NCBI RefSeq assembly: GCF_002104995.1
Contig: NW_024468262.1
Coordinates: 549,406 to 613,405 of the forward strand
DNA from: Linderina pennispora
Lineage: Eukaryota; Kickxellomycota; Kickxellomycetes; Kickxellales; Kickxellaceae
Direction: 5' to 3'
Length of the DNA: 64,000 nt
Under the pieces are notes generated by a model that saw only the letters and a program-made list of their open reading frames with translations, ran no database searches and was not told where the DNA came from. Of this stretch, positions 45,495 through 56,274 are shown in pieces. The first letter of the stretch is position 1; each line of letters starts with the position of its first letter. The position numbers and the translations under genes are program-made.

Positions 45495-46499
45495 TCAAGC
45501 CAGCTGCTGGCGGACCTCCTCGGCAAAGTCGGGCTTGTCGGCCTTCTCCACGCCCTCGCCGCGCTCGTACCGCACAAACGACAGAATCTCAACCGGCGCC
45601 CCGATCTCCTTTGAGATCTTGGCCAGCACCTCCTTGACCGAGCCGCCGCCAAACAAAAACTGCTGCTCCTCCAGCACTACTGCGTCCGGCGCCTCGGCCT
45701 GCTCACCAGCCTTCTGGTACTCCTCCATGGTGGTGAACCGCGGCCCATACCCAACCACCTGCTGCGCGAGCCGGCGCGTCAGCTGGCTCAGCGTGCTCCG
45801 GTGTGCGTCGCTCTTGATGCTGCTGGTCACAGCCACCAGCCCGCCGATCTTGCCCGCCGATCCACCGGCGCTGCCCTTGACGCTGCCATGCACATAGCCG
45901 CTCACCACAATGCTTTCAGCCGCCGACGGTGCGCCCACCACCGCTGCCCGCCGCAGCACGATGTTTTCGCCCAGCCGTCCGATCGTCTCGGTGATGGTGT
46001 CGCTCACGGTGCGGCCATCGAGCATTTTGGCGGCTAGGTCATGTGCCTCGATCCCTGCCAGCACCGCCCCCTCCGCCGACGTGCTGGCGAACCCCATGCC
46101 GGCCTGTGCAATCTCTGCCGCCAAGTCAACAAACGACGCATTGCGAGCCACAAAGTCTGTCTCGCACCCAAGCTCCACAATCGTCGCTGCGGTCAGCGAC
46201 TCGTTCACAAACACCGACACCGCTCCCTCCGAGGCCACGCGATCCTTGACCTTGTCGGCCTTCTTGGCCCCCGCCTTGAGCGCGTCCTCCTCCAGCCACG
46301 CCAATGCCCGGGTGATGTCGTTGTCGCAGCTCAGCAGCGCCTCTTTGGCTTTGCTCATGGCCACCGGGTTCAGTGTGCGCAGCTTCTTCAGCGCCTTGAT
46401 GTCCACCTTGGCTGTTGTGTATGCACGCGCGAGTGTCGCCGTGGGACGTAGCCGCGGGGCGATGATGCTGCGGCGTACGGAGAGGCTGATAAACGACAT
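45495..46499 (-). CDS. TSF1: mitochondrial translation elongation factor Ts
   Basis: Guanine-nucleotide exchange factor for mitochondrial EF-Tu. 334 aa, frame intact, ATG at 46499. The presequence is MSFISLSVRRSIIAPRLRPT. It is followed by the EF-Ts UBA-like start IKALKKLRTLNPVAMSKAKE with EALLSCDNDITRALAWLEED, then the core signature VELGCETDFVARNASFVDLA (the TDFV motif contacts EF-Tu), and the C-terminal domain with VSGYVHGS and KEVLAKISKEIGAPVEILSF. It is divergent from ADE8 with a 266-bp shared upstream region. Confidence 0.93.
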   Translation of the reverse strand: MSFISLSVRRSIIAPRLRPTATLARAYTTAKVDIKALKKLRTLNPVAMSKAKEALLSCDNDITRALAWLEEDALKAGAKKADKVKDRVASEGAVSVFVNESLTAATIVELGCETDFVARNASFVDLAAEIAQAGMGFASTSAEGAVLAGIEAHDLAAKMLDGRTVSDTITETIGRLGENIVLRRAAVVGAPSAAESIVVSGYVHGSVKGSAGGSAGKIGGLVAVTSSIKSDAHRSTLSQLTRRLAQQVVGYGPRFTTMEEYQKAGEQAEAPDAVVLEEQQFLFGGGSVKEVLAKISKEIGAPVEILSFVRYERGEGVEKADKPDFAEEVRQQLA

Positions 46500-46765
46500 T
46501 CTTTTTCTTGCTGTGAACTGAAGCGTGGTGCAATTGCGAAATTCGGGCTTGTGTAAGAGACAAAAAAGGCGAGTCTGATCCAACCACAGCTCGCCTTGGT
46601 TCCTTATCAGCTCTTTCCAGTCTCGCTTCGAGCCGAGCCGGAATTCCTGTTGGGAGTCTGCTAACAGCCTGGCTGTGAACATCTCTGGTACCTAACCCGC
46701 ACACGCCCTCCTTGCTGCTGCTCTTTAGTTCCCCTTGCTATTCTTTTTCCCCACTCCCTCTGCCA

Positions 46766-47377
46766 ATGGTCAAGCAAATCGTCGTGCTAATTTCGGGCAG
46801 CGGCACCAACCTGCAGGCTCTCATCGATGCTGAGCAGCAGAGCCAGCTGGGCGGCCACATCTCCCTAGTCGTCAGCAACAAAAAGTCTGCCTACGGGCTC
46901 GAGCGCGCCGCCAAGGCCTCGATCCCGACCCACACGCGCACACTCAAATCGTACAAGGACCAGGGCAAGACGCGCGAGGACTTTGACCGTGAGCTGGCCG
47001 AGTACATTGCAGCCGAGTACTCCCCAGATCTGGTGGTGCTGGCCGGCTGGATGCACATTCTGTCGCCTGGCTTCATCGACAGGTTCCGCGGCAAGATCAT
47101 CAACCTGCATCCGGCGCTGCCCGGCGAGCTCGAGGGCGCCCATGCGATTGACCGCGCATTTGACGAGTTCCAACAGGGGAAGCGCCAGCGCACCGGCGTC
47201 ATGGTGCACTTTGTCATCCCCGAGGTTGACAAGGGCGAGCCGATCCTGACCCAGGAAGTACCGTGCGTTGATGGCGATTCGCTGGAGACCCTCGAGGACC
47301 GGATCCACGCTGTCGAGCACCAGCTCCTCCCCAAGGCCGTCAAACTGGTGCTGGACAAGGGCCTGGTGCCGCAGTAA
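46766..47377 (+). CDS. ADE8: phosphoribosylglycinamide formyltransferase (GAR transformylase)
   Basis: Third step of purine synthesis: moves a formyl group from 10-formyl-THF to GAR. 203 aa, frame intact, monofunctional as in yeasts rather than fused as in animals. N-terminal VVLISGSGTNLQALIDAEQQ gives the substrate phosphate loop; catalytic Asn113 and His115 lie in INLHPALPGE, and Asp155 in VDKGEPILTQ, matching the Asn/His/Asp triad of bacterial PurN. VVLAGWMHILSPGF is also typical. The C-terminus is a short helix (AVEHQLLPKAVKLVL). Confidence 0.95.
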   Translation: MVKQIVVLISGSGTNLQALIDAEQQSQLGGHISLVVSNKKSAYGLERAAKASIPTHTRTLKSYKDQGKTREDFDRELAEYIAAEYSPDLVVLAGWMHILSPGFIDRFRGKIINLHPALPGELEGAHAIDRAFDEFQQGKRQRTGVMVHFVIPEVDKGEPILTQEVPCVDGDSLETLEDRIHAVEHQLLPKAVKLVLDKGLVPQ

Positions 47378-47430
47378 GGGACTGCTTTACATTCTGGAGT
47401 GAAATAAACATTTATTTTCCCGTTTAGCTG

Positions 47431-48261
47431 TTACTCTGCGCCGGTATCTTGGAGCATTTCGCCCAGAGAGACACCAGCGTCCTCAAGTTGGATTCCACTG
47501 CCCTCCCACTGCTTCCCATCCGATGTCCGCGGAATAGCCCGTGGTGTGGCCGTCTCGTACGAGATATACCCTTCCTGGTGCCGGTGCGTGAACGTCTTGT
47601 GCGTGTTCGCCGCGTAGTCGTTCTGGATCAGGTCGTAGAAGTACTTGTAAAAGTACATCAGTGCGTCGTACTCGCCCTCGTACGCCTCTCCCTTGCTGTC
47701 GCGGTACAAAAAGTAAATCGCCTCGATCGTTGCCAGATAGCTCTCGTCATACTTTTGGAACCGCCAGAACCGCGTCTTGCGTGGCTTGATCGTGACCTTG
47801 GGGATCTTGTGCAACTTTGAGTCCTTGCGCACCATACCGCGCGCCTGCTGCCACGTACCGTCGATGACAATTGCATGGTCGTACGACGCCGGGTCTACCT
47901 CGCTAATGTCGGTCGCGTCGGGTCCCGGGAACAGCAGCACCGTGCGCTCCGTGTCAATCTCCGACAGGACGTCCTCCGAGTAAATCGTGACCTGCACGTC
48001 CTCAGGCGCAATCACCTTGGCGTGCAGTGCCGTGGACTTGCCGTCGTTTTCACCTGGGTGCTTGAGCACCGTCAGCTTGAACGGAAGCCGGATCTGCGGC
48101 ACCTTGCCGGCAATGTCCGCCACGGGCTTGTAGCAGTAGTAGCAGAAGAACTTCATCCGCCGCCCGCACCCGTCGCACACCTGCCGGGCGCTGCACGAAT
48201 CGAGCACCTGTGCTGGGTTTACTTTGAGCGAATTGATGTCGTAGGGCTTCGCCTCGGTCAT
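47431..48261 (-). CDS. DTW-domain tRNA-uridine aminocarboxypropyltransferase (DTWD1-like)
   Basis: DTWD1 and DTWD2 make acp3U in the tRNA D-loop using SAM. 276 aa, frame intact, ATG at 48261. An N-terminal zinc-type cluster (CSARQVCDGCGRRMKFFCYY) is followed by KLTVLKHPGENDGKSTALHA, the acp-transfer motif DGTWQQA with Asp134-Gly-Thr-Trp137, then KIPKVTIKPRKTRFWRFQKY and SYLATIEAIYFLYRDS. FCYYCYKP and the C-terminal region favour DTWD1 (acp3U20). It converges on ADE8 with about 50 bp between stops. Confidence 0.88.
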   Translation of the reverse strand: MTEAKPYDINSLKVNPAQVLDSCSARQVCDGCGRRMKFFCYYCYKPVADIAGKVPQIRLPFKLTVLKHPGENDGKSTALHAKVIAPEDVQVTIYSEDVLSEIDTERTVLLFPGPDATDISEVDPASYDHAIVIDGTWQQARGMVRKDSKLHKIPKVTIKPRKTRFWRFQKYDESYLATIEAIYFLYRDSKGEAYEGEYDALMYFYKYFYDLIQNDYAANTHKTFTHRHQEGYISYETATPRAIPRTSDGKQWEGSGIQLEDAGVSLGEMLQDTGAE

Positions 48262-48772
48262 TCTTCTATCGAGCTGGTTAGAGAGTGGTCCTGGAATGGG
48301 GCACAAGAGTGTCGATAAGATGTGAAAAAGAGTAGATGTGGTTACACCTCCGGATCATCTCCTGGCCTAAAATCCCGGTGGTACTATTTGGGATAGAATT
48401 CGCCAAATTATGGCCAGTGTGCACCATGGCAGCCAAGGAAAGGGATCCACCGGCTTGATACACCTCAGGACAGCTTGTAACATACCAGATATGAGCTGCC
48501 ACTTGTCGCCGCCGTCGTCAGTAGCAATACAGCTTGCCTTGATTCAATCTGAGTATGCTTGATAGATTCTAAGCACTCAATTCGAGCATGAACAAATATA
48601 TGCGCGAATATGCACATTGGTCACGGGGCTCTCTTGTCTTTGTCACGTAGACATTGACAACCCTTTCCACATCTGTATAAGGCCGACCTGCCGGGCAGAA
48701 TCACTGTTATCGCCAGCCACCTGTTCCTCTCAGCCCCCACTTTTTTTTTTTCAAGCCTAGCATATTTCAAAA
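48262..48772. other. intergenic: divergent region DTWD1-like / F-box-like
   Basis: About 510 bp, no gene supported. A pyrimidine/oligo-T tract (48736-48752) precedes the F-box-like start. Confidence 0.45.
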
Positions 48773-50623
48773 ATGTCTTCGCCCGCCCAGTACCCGCCTG
48801 TTCTCATTCTCGAGAATATATTCAGCATGCTCCTGCACGATAACCCCGCTATCACGGAAAAACGAGACCCACTAAAAAGAAGATTGAGTAGCGATGAGCC
48901 TCCACCCCGCCCTGCTGCCGTTGCTCATGCCCTCTCCCTGACTGGTGTCTGCCAAGCGTGGCGAGACATCGCCTTGAATATACTGTTTGAGGACGCTTTC
49001 TTCGAGGACTCTCCCAAAACCAAAGTCGATGTTGGATACCCGCAGTGGATATGGCCATCCAAAGTACTGTCGTCCCTGGCTGCTGCCCTCCACCTTGGCA
49101 TCGGAGCCAAGGTCCGGTCGATGAGCGTTGACGTTGACCTCCGCCGACTGGTAAATGGTGCATCTCTGAGGGAGTGGCCAAACAACCCTGTCTACGGCAA
49201 GGTATTCAACACAGTCATGACCCTCAACATCAACCTTGTTGCTGGCGTCGGTATCGACCACAACGCACTGAATAGCGACGACAGATCCGATCAGTTCTGC
49301 AGCATCATCTCCAATGTGTTCCCCAATGCCCGTGCCATCAGACTGCTGCTGGTGGACAGGCACTGGGACATCCTCTATGGCGAATTCATGGAAACCATGT
49401 ACCTCAAACTCCTGGATGGCAAAGGCAGTGTGACTCTAGGGCCGAGGGACACCCTGTTCCGTGCCACCGACTTTGACTATATTATCCCTGAGATCGACAC
49501 CCCGCTCACTAAGCTCACTATTCGTGACATCCGGTCATGCTCTGCGGCATGCGACCTTATCCGGAAGCACGCTAGTACACTGGAGGAACTAGATATCACA
49601 TGCCTCTGCGAGAGGTACATGTTCTATATAGTGCAGGATATGGATGATGTTGATGTGATCTACCCACAGCTTCGCAAACTGTCAGTAAAAGATGGCAACG
49701 GCATAAACTCGCACATAGATAACACCATATGGACTGTAAACTGGTTCCCTGCGCTCGAAGACTTGTCATGCAGCACTGAATCCCCTGAAGTGCATACCAT
49801 GGTCATCAAGCTCACCAGCACTACACTGAAGCGTGCAGTTCTCAAGATGTCATCGGCATGCTGCTATAGTCTCCTTTATGGAAACACATTCGATGACTGC
49901 CAGTATCCAGAAATGGAGTACTTTGACGCCACATACACCACAACCCAGGACTACTCTATGGAGACTATTGACGCATCTCTTCTCATGGGCAGCACAGCAA
50001 CGGTGTTAAGGTCGGTGGGCGGCGACACTCTTGCCTACAACGAAGTCAAGGAGGATCTCGAAGCCACCAACCCCCTGCTCCAGGTATTTGAGACGTCAAG
50101 CATAGCCGCTACATTTGATGAGGCACTGGAGTTCGTCAAATCGAGACCGCACTTGCGCCAATTTGGCATAAACATCGTGTTCCCCGAGGAGCAATTGGAT
50201 CAGTATCTCGAACATGCCCAGTGCTATGGGCGGTGCACTGTTGATTCAGAGAAGGAAACAGAGCACACCGAGGTGCTGCTTCCTGAGCTAAACGTTAGGT
50301 GCTTTATCGACAACCACATGGATATGATTTGTGCCCAGAACGATTATCTCGAGGAGATGTTCCGGAGGCACCATCCGGTTTCTGAGCGACTGATCGCATT
50401 TGAGGCAACCAGATACTGCATGTTTGCTGCTCGTGAGTCGTTGGTGGTTGCCAGTGTGGTCATTGTTCATCTGGCACTGCTGTTCCCGACCGTCAACCAG
50501 ATCTACTGGGGAATGAAGGAATACAAACGCGTCATATACCGCAGTGACCTTCGGCAGCATGCATCGTTTAGAGCTATGGAAGAGCGTCTACTTGCTTTAG
50601 TATCTGGAGGCACCCTTGAATAA
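48773..50623 (+). CDS. large F-box-like leucine-rich protein
   Basis: 616 aa, frame intact. The N-terminus has an F-box-like motif (YPPVLILENIFSMLL, then LSLTGVCQAWRDIALNILFE), which in SCF ligases binds Skp1. The rest is irregular leucine-rich sequence (LTKLTIRDIRSCSAACDLIR; KHASTLEELDITCLC; YPQLRKLSVKDGN) that could select substrates. The long linker between the two halves of the F-box motif is unusual and makes the call tentative. A hydrophobic stretch near the end (SLVVASVVIVHLALLFPTVN) could be a membrane segment. Such proteins are numerous in Kickxellales, which I use as weak support for the lineage. Confidence 0.6.
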   Translation: MSSPAQYPPVLILENIFSMLLHDNPAITEKRDPLKRRLSSDEPPPRPAAVAHALSLTGVCQAWRDIALNILFEDAFFEDSPKTKVDVGYPQWIWPSKVLSSLAAALHLGIGAKVRSMSVDVDLRRLVNGASLREWPNNPVYGKVFNTVMTLNINLVAGVGIDHNALNSDDRSDQFCSIISNVFPNARAIRLLLVDRHWDILYGEFMETMYLKLLDGKGSVTLGPRDTLFRATDFDYIIPEIDTPLTKLTIRDIRSCSAACDLIRKHASTLEELDITCLCERYMFYIVQDMDDVDVIYPQLRKLSVKDGNGINSHIDNTIWTVNWFPALEDLSCSTESPEVHTMVIKLTSTTLKRAVLKMSSACCYSLLYGNTFDDCQYPEMEYFDATYTTTQDYSMETIDASLLMGSTATVLRSVGGDTLAYNEVKEDLEATNPLLQVFETSSIAATFDEALEFVKSRPHLRQFGINIVFPEEQLDQYLEHAQCYGRCTVDSEKETEHTEVLLPELNVRCFIDNHMDMICAQNDYLEEMFRRHHPVSERLIAFEATRYCMFAARESLVVASVVIVHLALLFPTVNQIYWGMKEYKRVIYRSDLRQHASFRAMEERLLALVSGGTLE

Positions 50624-51519
50624 TTTTTGTAATGTGCTCACATTCATTCTGTTAGAGGGTTGTGAACTTGTAGCCTATTGAGGAACGGGCTGAGACATCC
50701 AAAGATATATATTGGAAGAGTATGAAAGAACGTGGGAAAGCACTAAGGAGAAAAATAGTAGAAAGTGAAGGAGCTCTGCCCTGGACCAGATATATTGAAT
50801 GCATGCAGTATGCTACATGAAAGAAGGAAGGAGGAGTTGTCAGGTGAGGGGGCGGGTGTCTGGCTGAGTATTGGCATTACTCGCCTAGAATAGTATGGAT
50901 GGCATTGTGGCCTAGGGGCCTTGATCCATGGGCTCCTGAAATTCTGTGAATTTGGAACCACGCGCAGCAGGATTACCAGCACAAAATGGTTGCCAACCCA
51001 GTGGTCCTTGAGTTGACAATTGCTGGCTTGTATGATGACCTGCCCCGACTGGCTCACCTGAAATCATTCTAGACGTGATCTGACCCAGCTCCACATTGAC
51101 TGTGGGTTCATTCTAAGCCATGTACTACAGGTAGCCAGAAATGCATTTTTCCCTAAACTCCACGCCAAGCCTGGACCTGAGGTGTCCACATCGAGTCGCT
51201 GGATTCTGCATCCTGCGCCGACGACCCAGGGTAGTTCCTCTGGTAGGTGGCAGTCTGGTCGCACAGCCCGTGCACGCATATGGATATGTGCCGTTAACAT
51301 CTAACCTCGAAGATCATACGGTTTATTGACCCTACAAACCATTCAATGGCTCCATACTCTTCAAGAGATGGTTATTTATAAATCGATCACAACAGCGATA
51401 AACATGTAGTCGCGCAAATGTATCCATGTTCTTGTGGACATTGCCACTCAGCCAGCCCAGGTCACAACACCAGTTCATGCAACAGCCCAACCAAAATTTT
51501 ATTGACAGCACACTGTCAG
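50624..51519. other. intergenic, convergent F-box-like / PEX5
   Basis: About 900 bp between two gene 3' ends. No ORF with an ATG and family-like sequence, no repeat. It is unusually long for a convergent gap here, so a non-coding RNA cannot be excluded. Confidence 0.4.
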
Positions 51520-53864
51520 TTAAAAGTCGAACTTGGTGCGGAATGCATCCAGGTCCTGGCGGTCGCATGCTTCCGCCAGCTTGGGCTCGCCAAGCAAGTA
51601 CATCGAGAGCTGCAGGGCATTCCAGATTGTCGCGCTCATACCGCTCTCAGGCCGGTAGCCAGTACCCGACAGATTAGCCTCGCGGCTCTTCTCGTCCAGA
51701 GTCTGCATCTCGCGCTGCTGCAGCGACAGTGCAGTCAGGCAGTTCTCGGCGGACTCGCGGTGCTGGCCCAGGTTTGACGACGCGAGTGCAATGTTGTACC
51801 GGGCGCGGATGAAGCTCGGGTGCAGCTCCAGAGCACGGAAGTACGCACCAGTCGCCTCCTTGTTATTGTTGGTGTGTGCCAGCGTCGCGCCCAGGCGGTT
51901 CCACAGCACATAGTCGTCGGGGCGCTTGGACAGCGCGGCCTTGAAGCAGTCGATGGCCTTGTCGTACTCAGTGGAGATGTTGAACAAAACTCCAAGTGCG
52001 ACCTGGACATCGGGATCCCAGTCCTGGCCGGGTGTCATGCGCGCTGCCTGGATGTACAGATCCTGCACGTAGTCCTTGCGCGTATTGGCGCTGGTCATGT
52101 TCTCGGGTGCGGTCGCGGGAATCAGCGACTTGTAGCGGTCGTGGTGGGCAATCCACTCGTGCAGTTCGTCGTAGGCATCCATCTGGTATCCCTCGTTGGT
52201 GTACGACACAGCCAGTGCCAGGTGGGCGTCGAGTCCGTTGGGATCGAGCTGGATGGCTTTGCGCAGTGCCGCAATGGCAGACTCCTCGCGCTCATTTTCC
52301 TGCTGCTTCAAGCCGAGCTCCAGCCAGGCCTGTGCGTCCTGTGGGTTCTGCGTCACGCTCGTCTCGAGCGCCATGATGGTGTCAGCAAGGCTGGCGTCCT
52401 GCGGGTTCTGGCGAATGTGTTCCAGGGTATTCTGGAGCTCGGCTGGCGACATCTGCGAGTAATAGTTCTCGCGCTGAAAGTGGTAGATGTTAAGCGCGGG
52501 ATCGGTTGCGCGGTACGCCGGCTCCATGGTGTTTAGCGACTCCCACTCCTTCTGCGTCTCGAGCCACTCCTTGTCCTGCTCGTTAAGCATCGGCTGAATG
52601 TTGTCCTTGAACTGCTCCAGCCAGTCCTTGTTAGCTTCGCCGTGGACAAACTCGTTGCTGGGCTGTTCCAGCTTGAAGTCCATATCCTGCGGGTGGCCGC
52701 TGACAGAGGTCTCGTTGAGCGGACCGTCGAGCGTCGACTCGAATTCCTCGGCCCAGTTGCGCTCCATTCCGCGCGCAAACTCTTCCGAGAAGATCTTACC
52801 GTCTTGCGGCGTCTGCTCCGATCCCTTGGTGGCCTCGCGGTTGACCAGTTCGTCGGCACGCTTCTCAAACTCCGTGGCCCACGTTGGGCCCTGCGCAGCC
52901 GTGGTCTCCGCCTGCTTGCCCTTTTCAGTCTGTACGACCTGGTCGCCGTTGATCGTGGCCTGTCCGTCGGCGAGTTGTTGCATGAGAGAGAGGAATTCGG
53001 AGTTTCTGAATTTAGGATTAGCTGTGTCACTCACTGAGTCCAGGATCTTTGCTGCCGTGCGCGCCAGCTCATCATCAGCCCTTTCCACAGGCTCGCTGGC
53101 CGCCTGCTTCTGTTCTGCGGTGACCTCGGTCTGCTGAGCAGTTCCACCTACCTGCTGCTGATGCTGCATGGGCATCATGTTGTGCATCATCATACCCGGC
53201 CCGGGCATCATCGAGTACATGCGGGCCTCGTTGAACGCCATGGCCATCGGATCATGCCGCACCACGGGCTCCTGCTGCACAGGAGCCGCAGCAGCCTGGG
53301 ACGCCGCCGGCTGGTGGTGGAACTGCTCGGCCCAGCCTTGCTGGGCAGCCATCGGGCGCATCTGCATCGGTCCAGCGGGCACCATCGGCGCGGGGCCGGC
53401 CCTGGCAAAGGCGCGCTCGAAATCGGCGTTAGCAGGGCCCTGGTGCCGCTGGAAGTCCGCTGCCCAGTCGGCCGGTGCCGGCTGCTTGCCCTGCACCGTG
53501 TTGAGCTCGCGGTGCATCTCGGCAAAGTTGAAGGCGCCTGGGCCCTGTGTGCGGTTTTGCTGCATCATGAACTCGTTGGCCATCATGTTCGGCGACTGCA
53601 CCGGCCCGTTATGCCGGAACGCCTGCCGGAACGCCTGCTTCGACGACGACGCTTGCGCCGGTCCAAACCGATCCTATCAGGCGATGTGTGGGAGGTGCGT
53701 GGTGGGTGTCAGCGCCTATCTCTCCTCCACGCTTGTATTTCTGGAGACTAGCAACTTACCTGCTCGAGCGAGTGGTCCTTGTTGAATTGCTTCATAAGCC
53801 CGTTCATGGAGTTGCCCGGCCCGCATTCGGCGCCGTTGCCAACCAAGTCTGAGAAGCCCGACAT
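51520..53864 (-). CDS. PEX5: peroxisomal targeting signal 1 receptor Pex5
   Basis: Cycling receptor that imports PTS1 proteins into peroxisomes. Exon 1 53864-53760 (35 aa) reads MSGFSDLVGNGAECGPGNSM; Cys14 is the conserved cysteine ubiquitinated for receptor export. An 86-bp GT-AG intron follows, then exon 2 53673-51520. The N-terminal half is Met/Gln-rich and carries WxxxF-type motifs for Pex13/Pex14: DWAADF, GWAEQF, TWATEF, NWAEEF and DWLEQF. The C-terminal TPR domain is complete (AWLELGLKQQENEREESAIA; NGLDAHLALAVSYTNEGYQM; DYVLWNRLGATLAHTNNNKE; PSFIRARYNIALASSNLGQH). 752 aa, frame intact. Confidence 0.95.
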
Positions 53865-54912
53865 ATTTGCTGAAACAGAGTGTGCGGCGTGTTTAATAGA
53901 ATACAAAGGAAAGATGAAAAGAAAAGTATCTTATGCTCAAGCAGCGGTTGATAAGTGGAAAGCGAAGGAGAAGTGGCCACAAGCACCCACAGGCCAGCAG
54001 CCATGACCGGGCTTCCGTTGCAGCTCGAAGCGGCAAGCGGCGGCGGCAGCAGCGACAGGCGGCGGGTAGCCACGCGATAACACTCCGTGCGCGGAGGTAT
54101 TCTGCCCGCAAGAATCTCAAACACTTGCATGTGATTTGCACACAGTCACTAAAAAAATGAGCGCTGCTCCTCTCGGACGCTCGAAAGCTCCACCGCTTTC
54201 CACACGGGCCCACACTGGCGCTTTAGACTTGGAAAATCGGCATTTATTTACAACTGGTTCTTTTACAAAACAGGGCCTATGGATCCTACTTGACGCAAAT
54301 ACGTACCTACGGAGAAGACAACCAAAAGCGGCAATTGTTTTCGTCAGTACAGAGTTCACTGCGTGTCGTCGACACAAGGTCAGACACAAGTGTGCTATTT
54401 CCCTCAGACGTAGAGTTGTATCATCAATGGCAGAGTGTCAGCCCTGCTATGAAAGCCATACATGTTAAAAACATTTGTGTCATCATCGGGATCTCGAGGC
54501 AGCGTGTGCCAGCCGACAGGAACATACCTTCCCCCACTAACCACGGCAATAGAGTAGGAAAAACATCGCGAAGCAGAGACAAAGAGGACGGCGGCTTCGT
54601 CGCACTGCGATAGCACCCTGAAATACGCCTGTTCACCAGCAAGCATGCAGAAATTTTTTCACTGGTGCGAGCCGAACCGGGCAGGGATCCGGTTCGGTGG
54701 CTAGAGCGACTTCAGCTTTTCGATTTCTGCCTATTTCCAAAGCCAAAGCTCAAGCTGGATTTTAGATGCGGAGCGATTGGCCTGGTGCTGATTTTACCAC
54801 GATAAAGACATGGCAGAATGTGGTCGCTAGGAATCGCCACACTAGCCGTTTGATGCACGGGCTTGTACAAGGCTTCCCAGCCTGCCTCACAGGATAGGTG
54901 TGGTGATGGACA
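53865..54912. other. intergenic: PEX5 / acid phosphatase divergent region
   Basis: About 1.05 kb. A minus-strand frame at 54404-54646 (LAGEQAYFRVLSQCDEAAVL) looks mildly protein-like and sits beside splice-like signals, but I cannot link it to a gene. No tRNA or repeat seen. Confidence 0.35.
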
Positions 54913-56210
54913 ATGAGTGTTGCGCGACAACACGTGTATGAAACCAGCCAAACCCTGTCGACTTGGGCCATTTCCGTCAGTGCTGCAGCTACATCTGCTG
55001 CCAGCTTATTGCAAGCTGCCAACCCCAAGTTTTACTACGAAGCACCACGTCCCCAGGCCACCACATACACGGCTCTGCCAGGACACACGCTTGCTCATCT
55101 TCAAGTCGTGCACCGCCACGGCGACCGCGTCCCGCCTACTACTCACCAGCTAGTCCTGCCATGGATATCTGTGGGAAGTGCCCGGACCTGACGCGTCAAC
55201 GCAACGTCCCCGGCGTACCTATCGGTCGCACTGAGATGGAAATCGACAGCACCTTGCCCTATGCCAACATATTCTGGTCCGGCAACTGCGAGTTGGGCCA
55301 GCTGACGGACCTCGGCAAGGAGAAAATGGTACGGCTGGGCAAGACATTGCGCTCGACCTACATCGACAAGCTCGGGTTCATGTCGCAAGGGTTGTGGGCC
55401 AACGATATCTACTTCCGCGCCGACTACATCTGATGCACACAGCAGAGCGGATGTAGCGTTCTGGTTGGGTTGAGCAACTGCCAGCCGCACCCAGACGTGG
55501 TCATGCATATGCGGCCTAAGTCAATGGAGACGCTGATCAGCACTGGAGAAAACTGCCCGGCATCCAGCGCTGCATTTGGCAAGGCATTCAGCACACCCGA
55601 GTATGCGAAATATAGCGCTCAAATCGCTGCGTTCACGAACCGCACTCTCAGTATCCTCCAACCCTCGTCAATCCCAACATGGCGTGCTGGTATGAATGTC
55701 AACGACTACCTGTGGCTATCCGTGTGCCATGGTAAACCGCTTCCTTGCTCGTCAGCAAACCCCTCGGACTGCCTGACTGCTGCTGATGCTGTGACCGCCT
55801 ACGAGCACTCCAGCAAGCAGAACGAGATTATCCAGGCTACAGGCAATGTGGCGCGCCTGTTTGTTGGCCCATTCTTGGGTGAGATCCGTCGGCCTATTGC
55901 CAACGCTGTCAATGGCAACGCCAAAGCCAAGTTCGAGCTCCATTCGGCACACGATATCACCGTGTATTATCTCCTGAGCCTGCTGCAAAAGGAAGATATG
56001 TCAAGATGGTCCGTTTACGGTTCGAACCTGGTCTTTGAGGCATGGAAGAACAACAAAAACGGCAGCTATGTCGTGCGCTTGCTCTATAACGGTGAGGTCG
56101 TCACTGCGACCAAGGTCAGCGGCCTAGACTGGAATGCAGTGCCGCTCGACTCTTTCTTCAAGGTTGCAGATGCCAGCACCCCTGATATTGCCACTGAGTG
56201 TCATGTCTGA
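54913..56210 (+). pseudogene. histidine acid phosphatase family, reading frame broken
   Basis: Histidine phosphatase superfamily, acid phosphatase branch. It starts MSVARQHVYETSQTL (54913); the catalytic motif is VVHRHGDRVP, with the phospho-accepting His after Arg. A frame change near 55150 leads to PAMDICGKCPDLTRQ and GQLTDLGKEKMVRLGKTLRS. An in-frame TGA (55431-55433) then interrupts FRADYI*CTQQSG. The frame continues to HSAHDITVYYLLSLLQ (the second catalytic HD motif) and ends TECHV at 56210. The position before TQQS is Arg in relatives, so TGA TGC could be CGA CGC with two C-to-T changes. Either a decayed gene or consensus errors. No strong signal peptide. Confidence 0.6.
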
Positions 56211-56274
56211 CCCTTTTTTATTGTTATTGTTATTCCCTCTTTTGGACAAGAATATATTCGATACTTCTATATGT

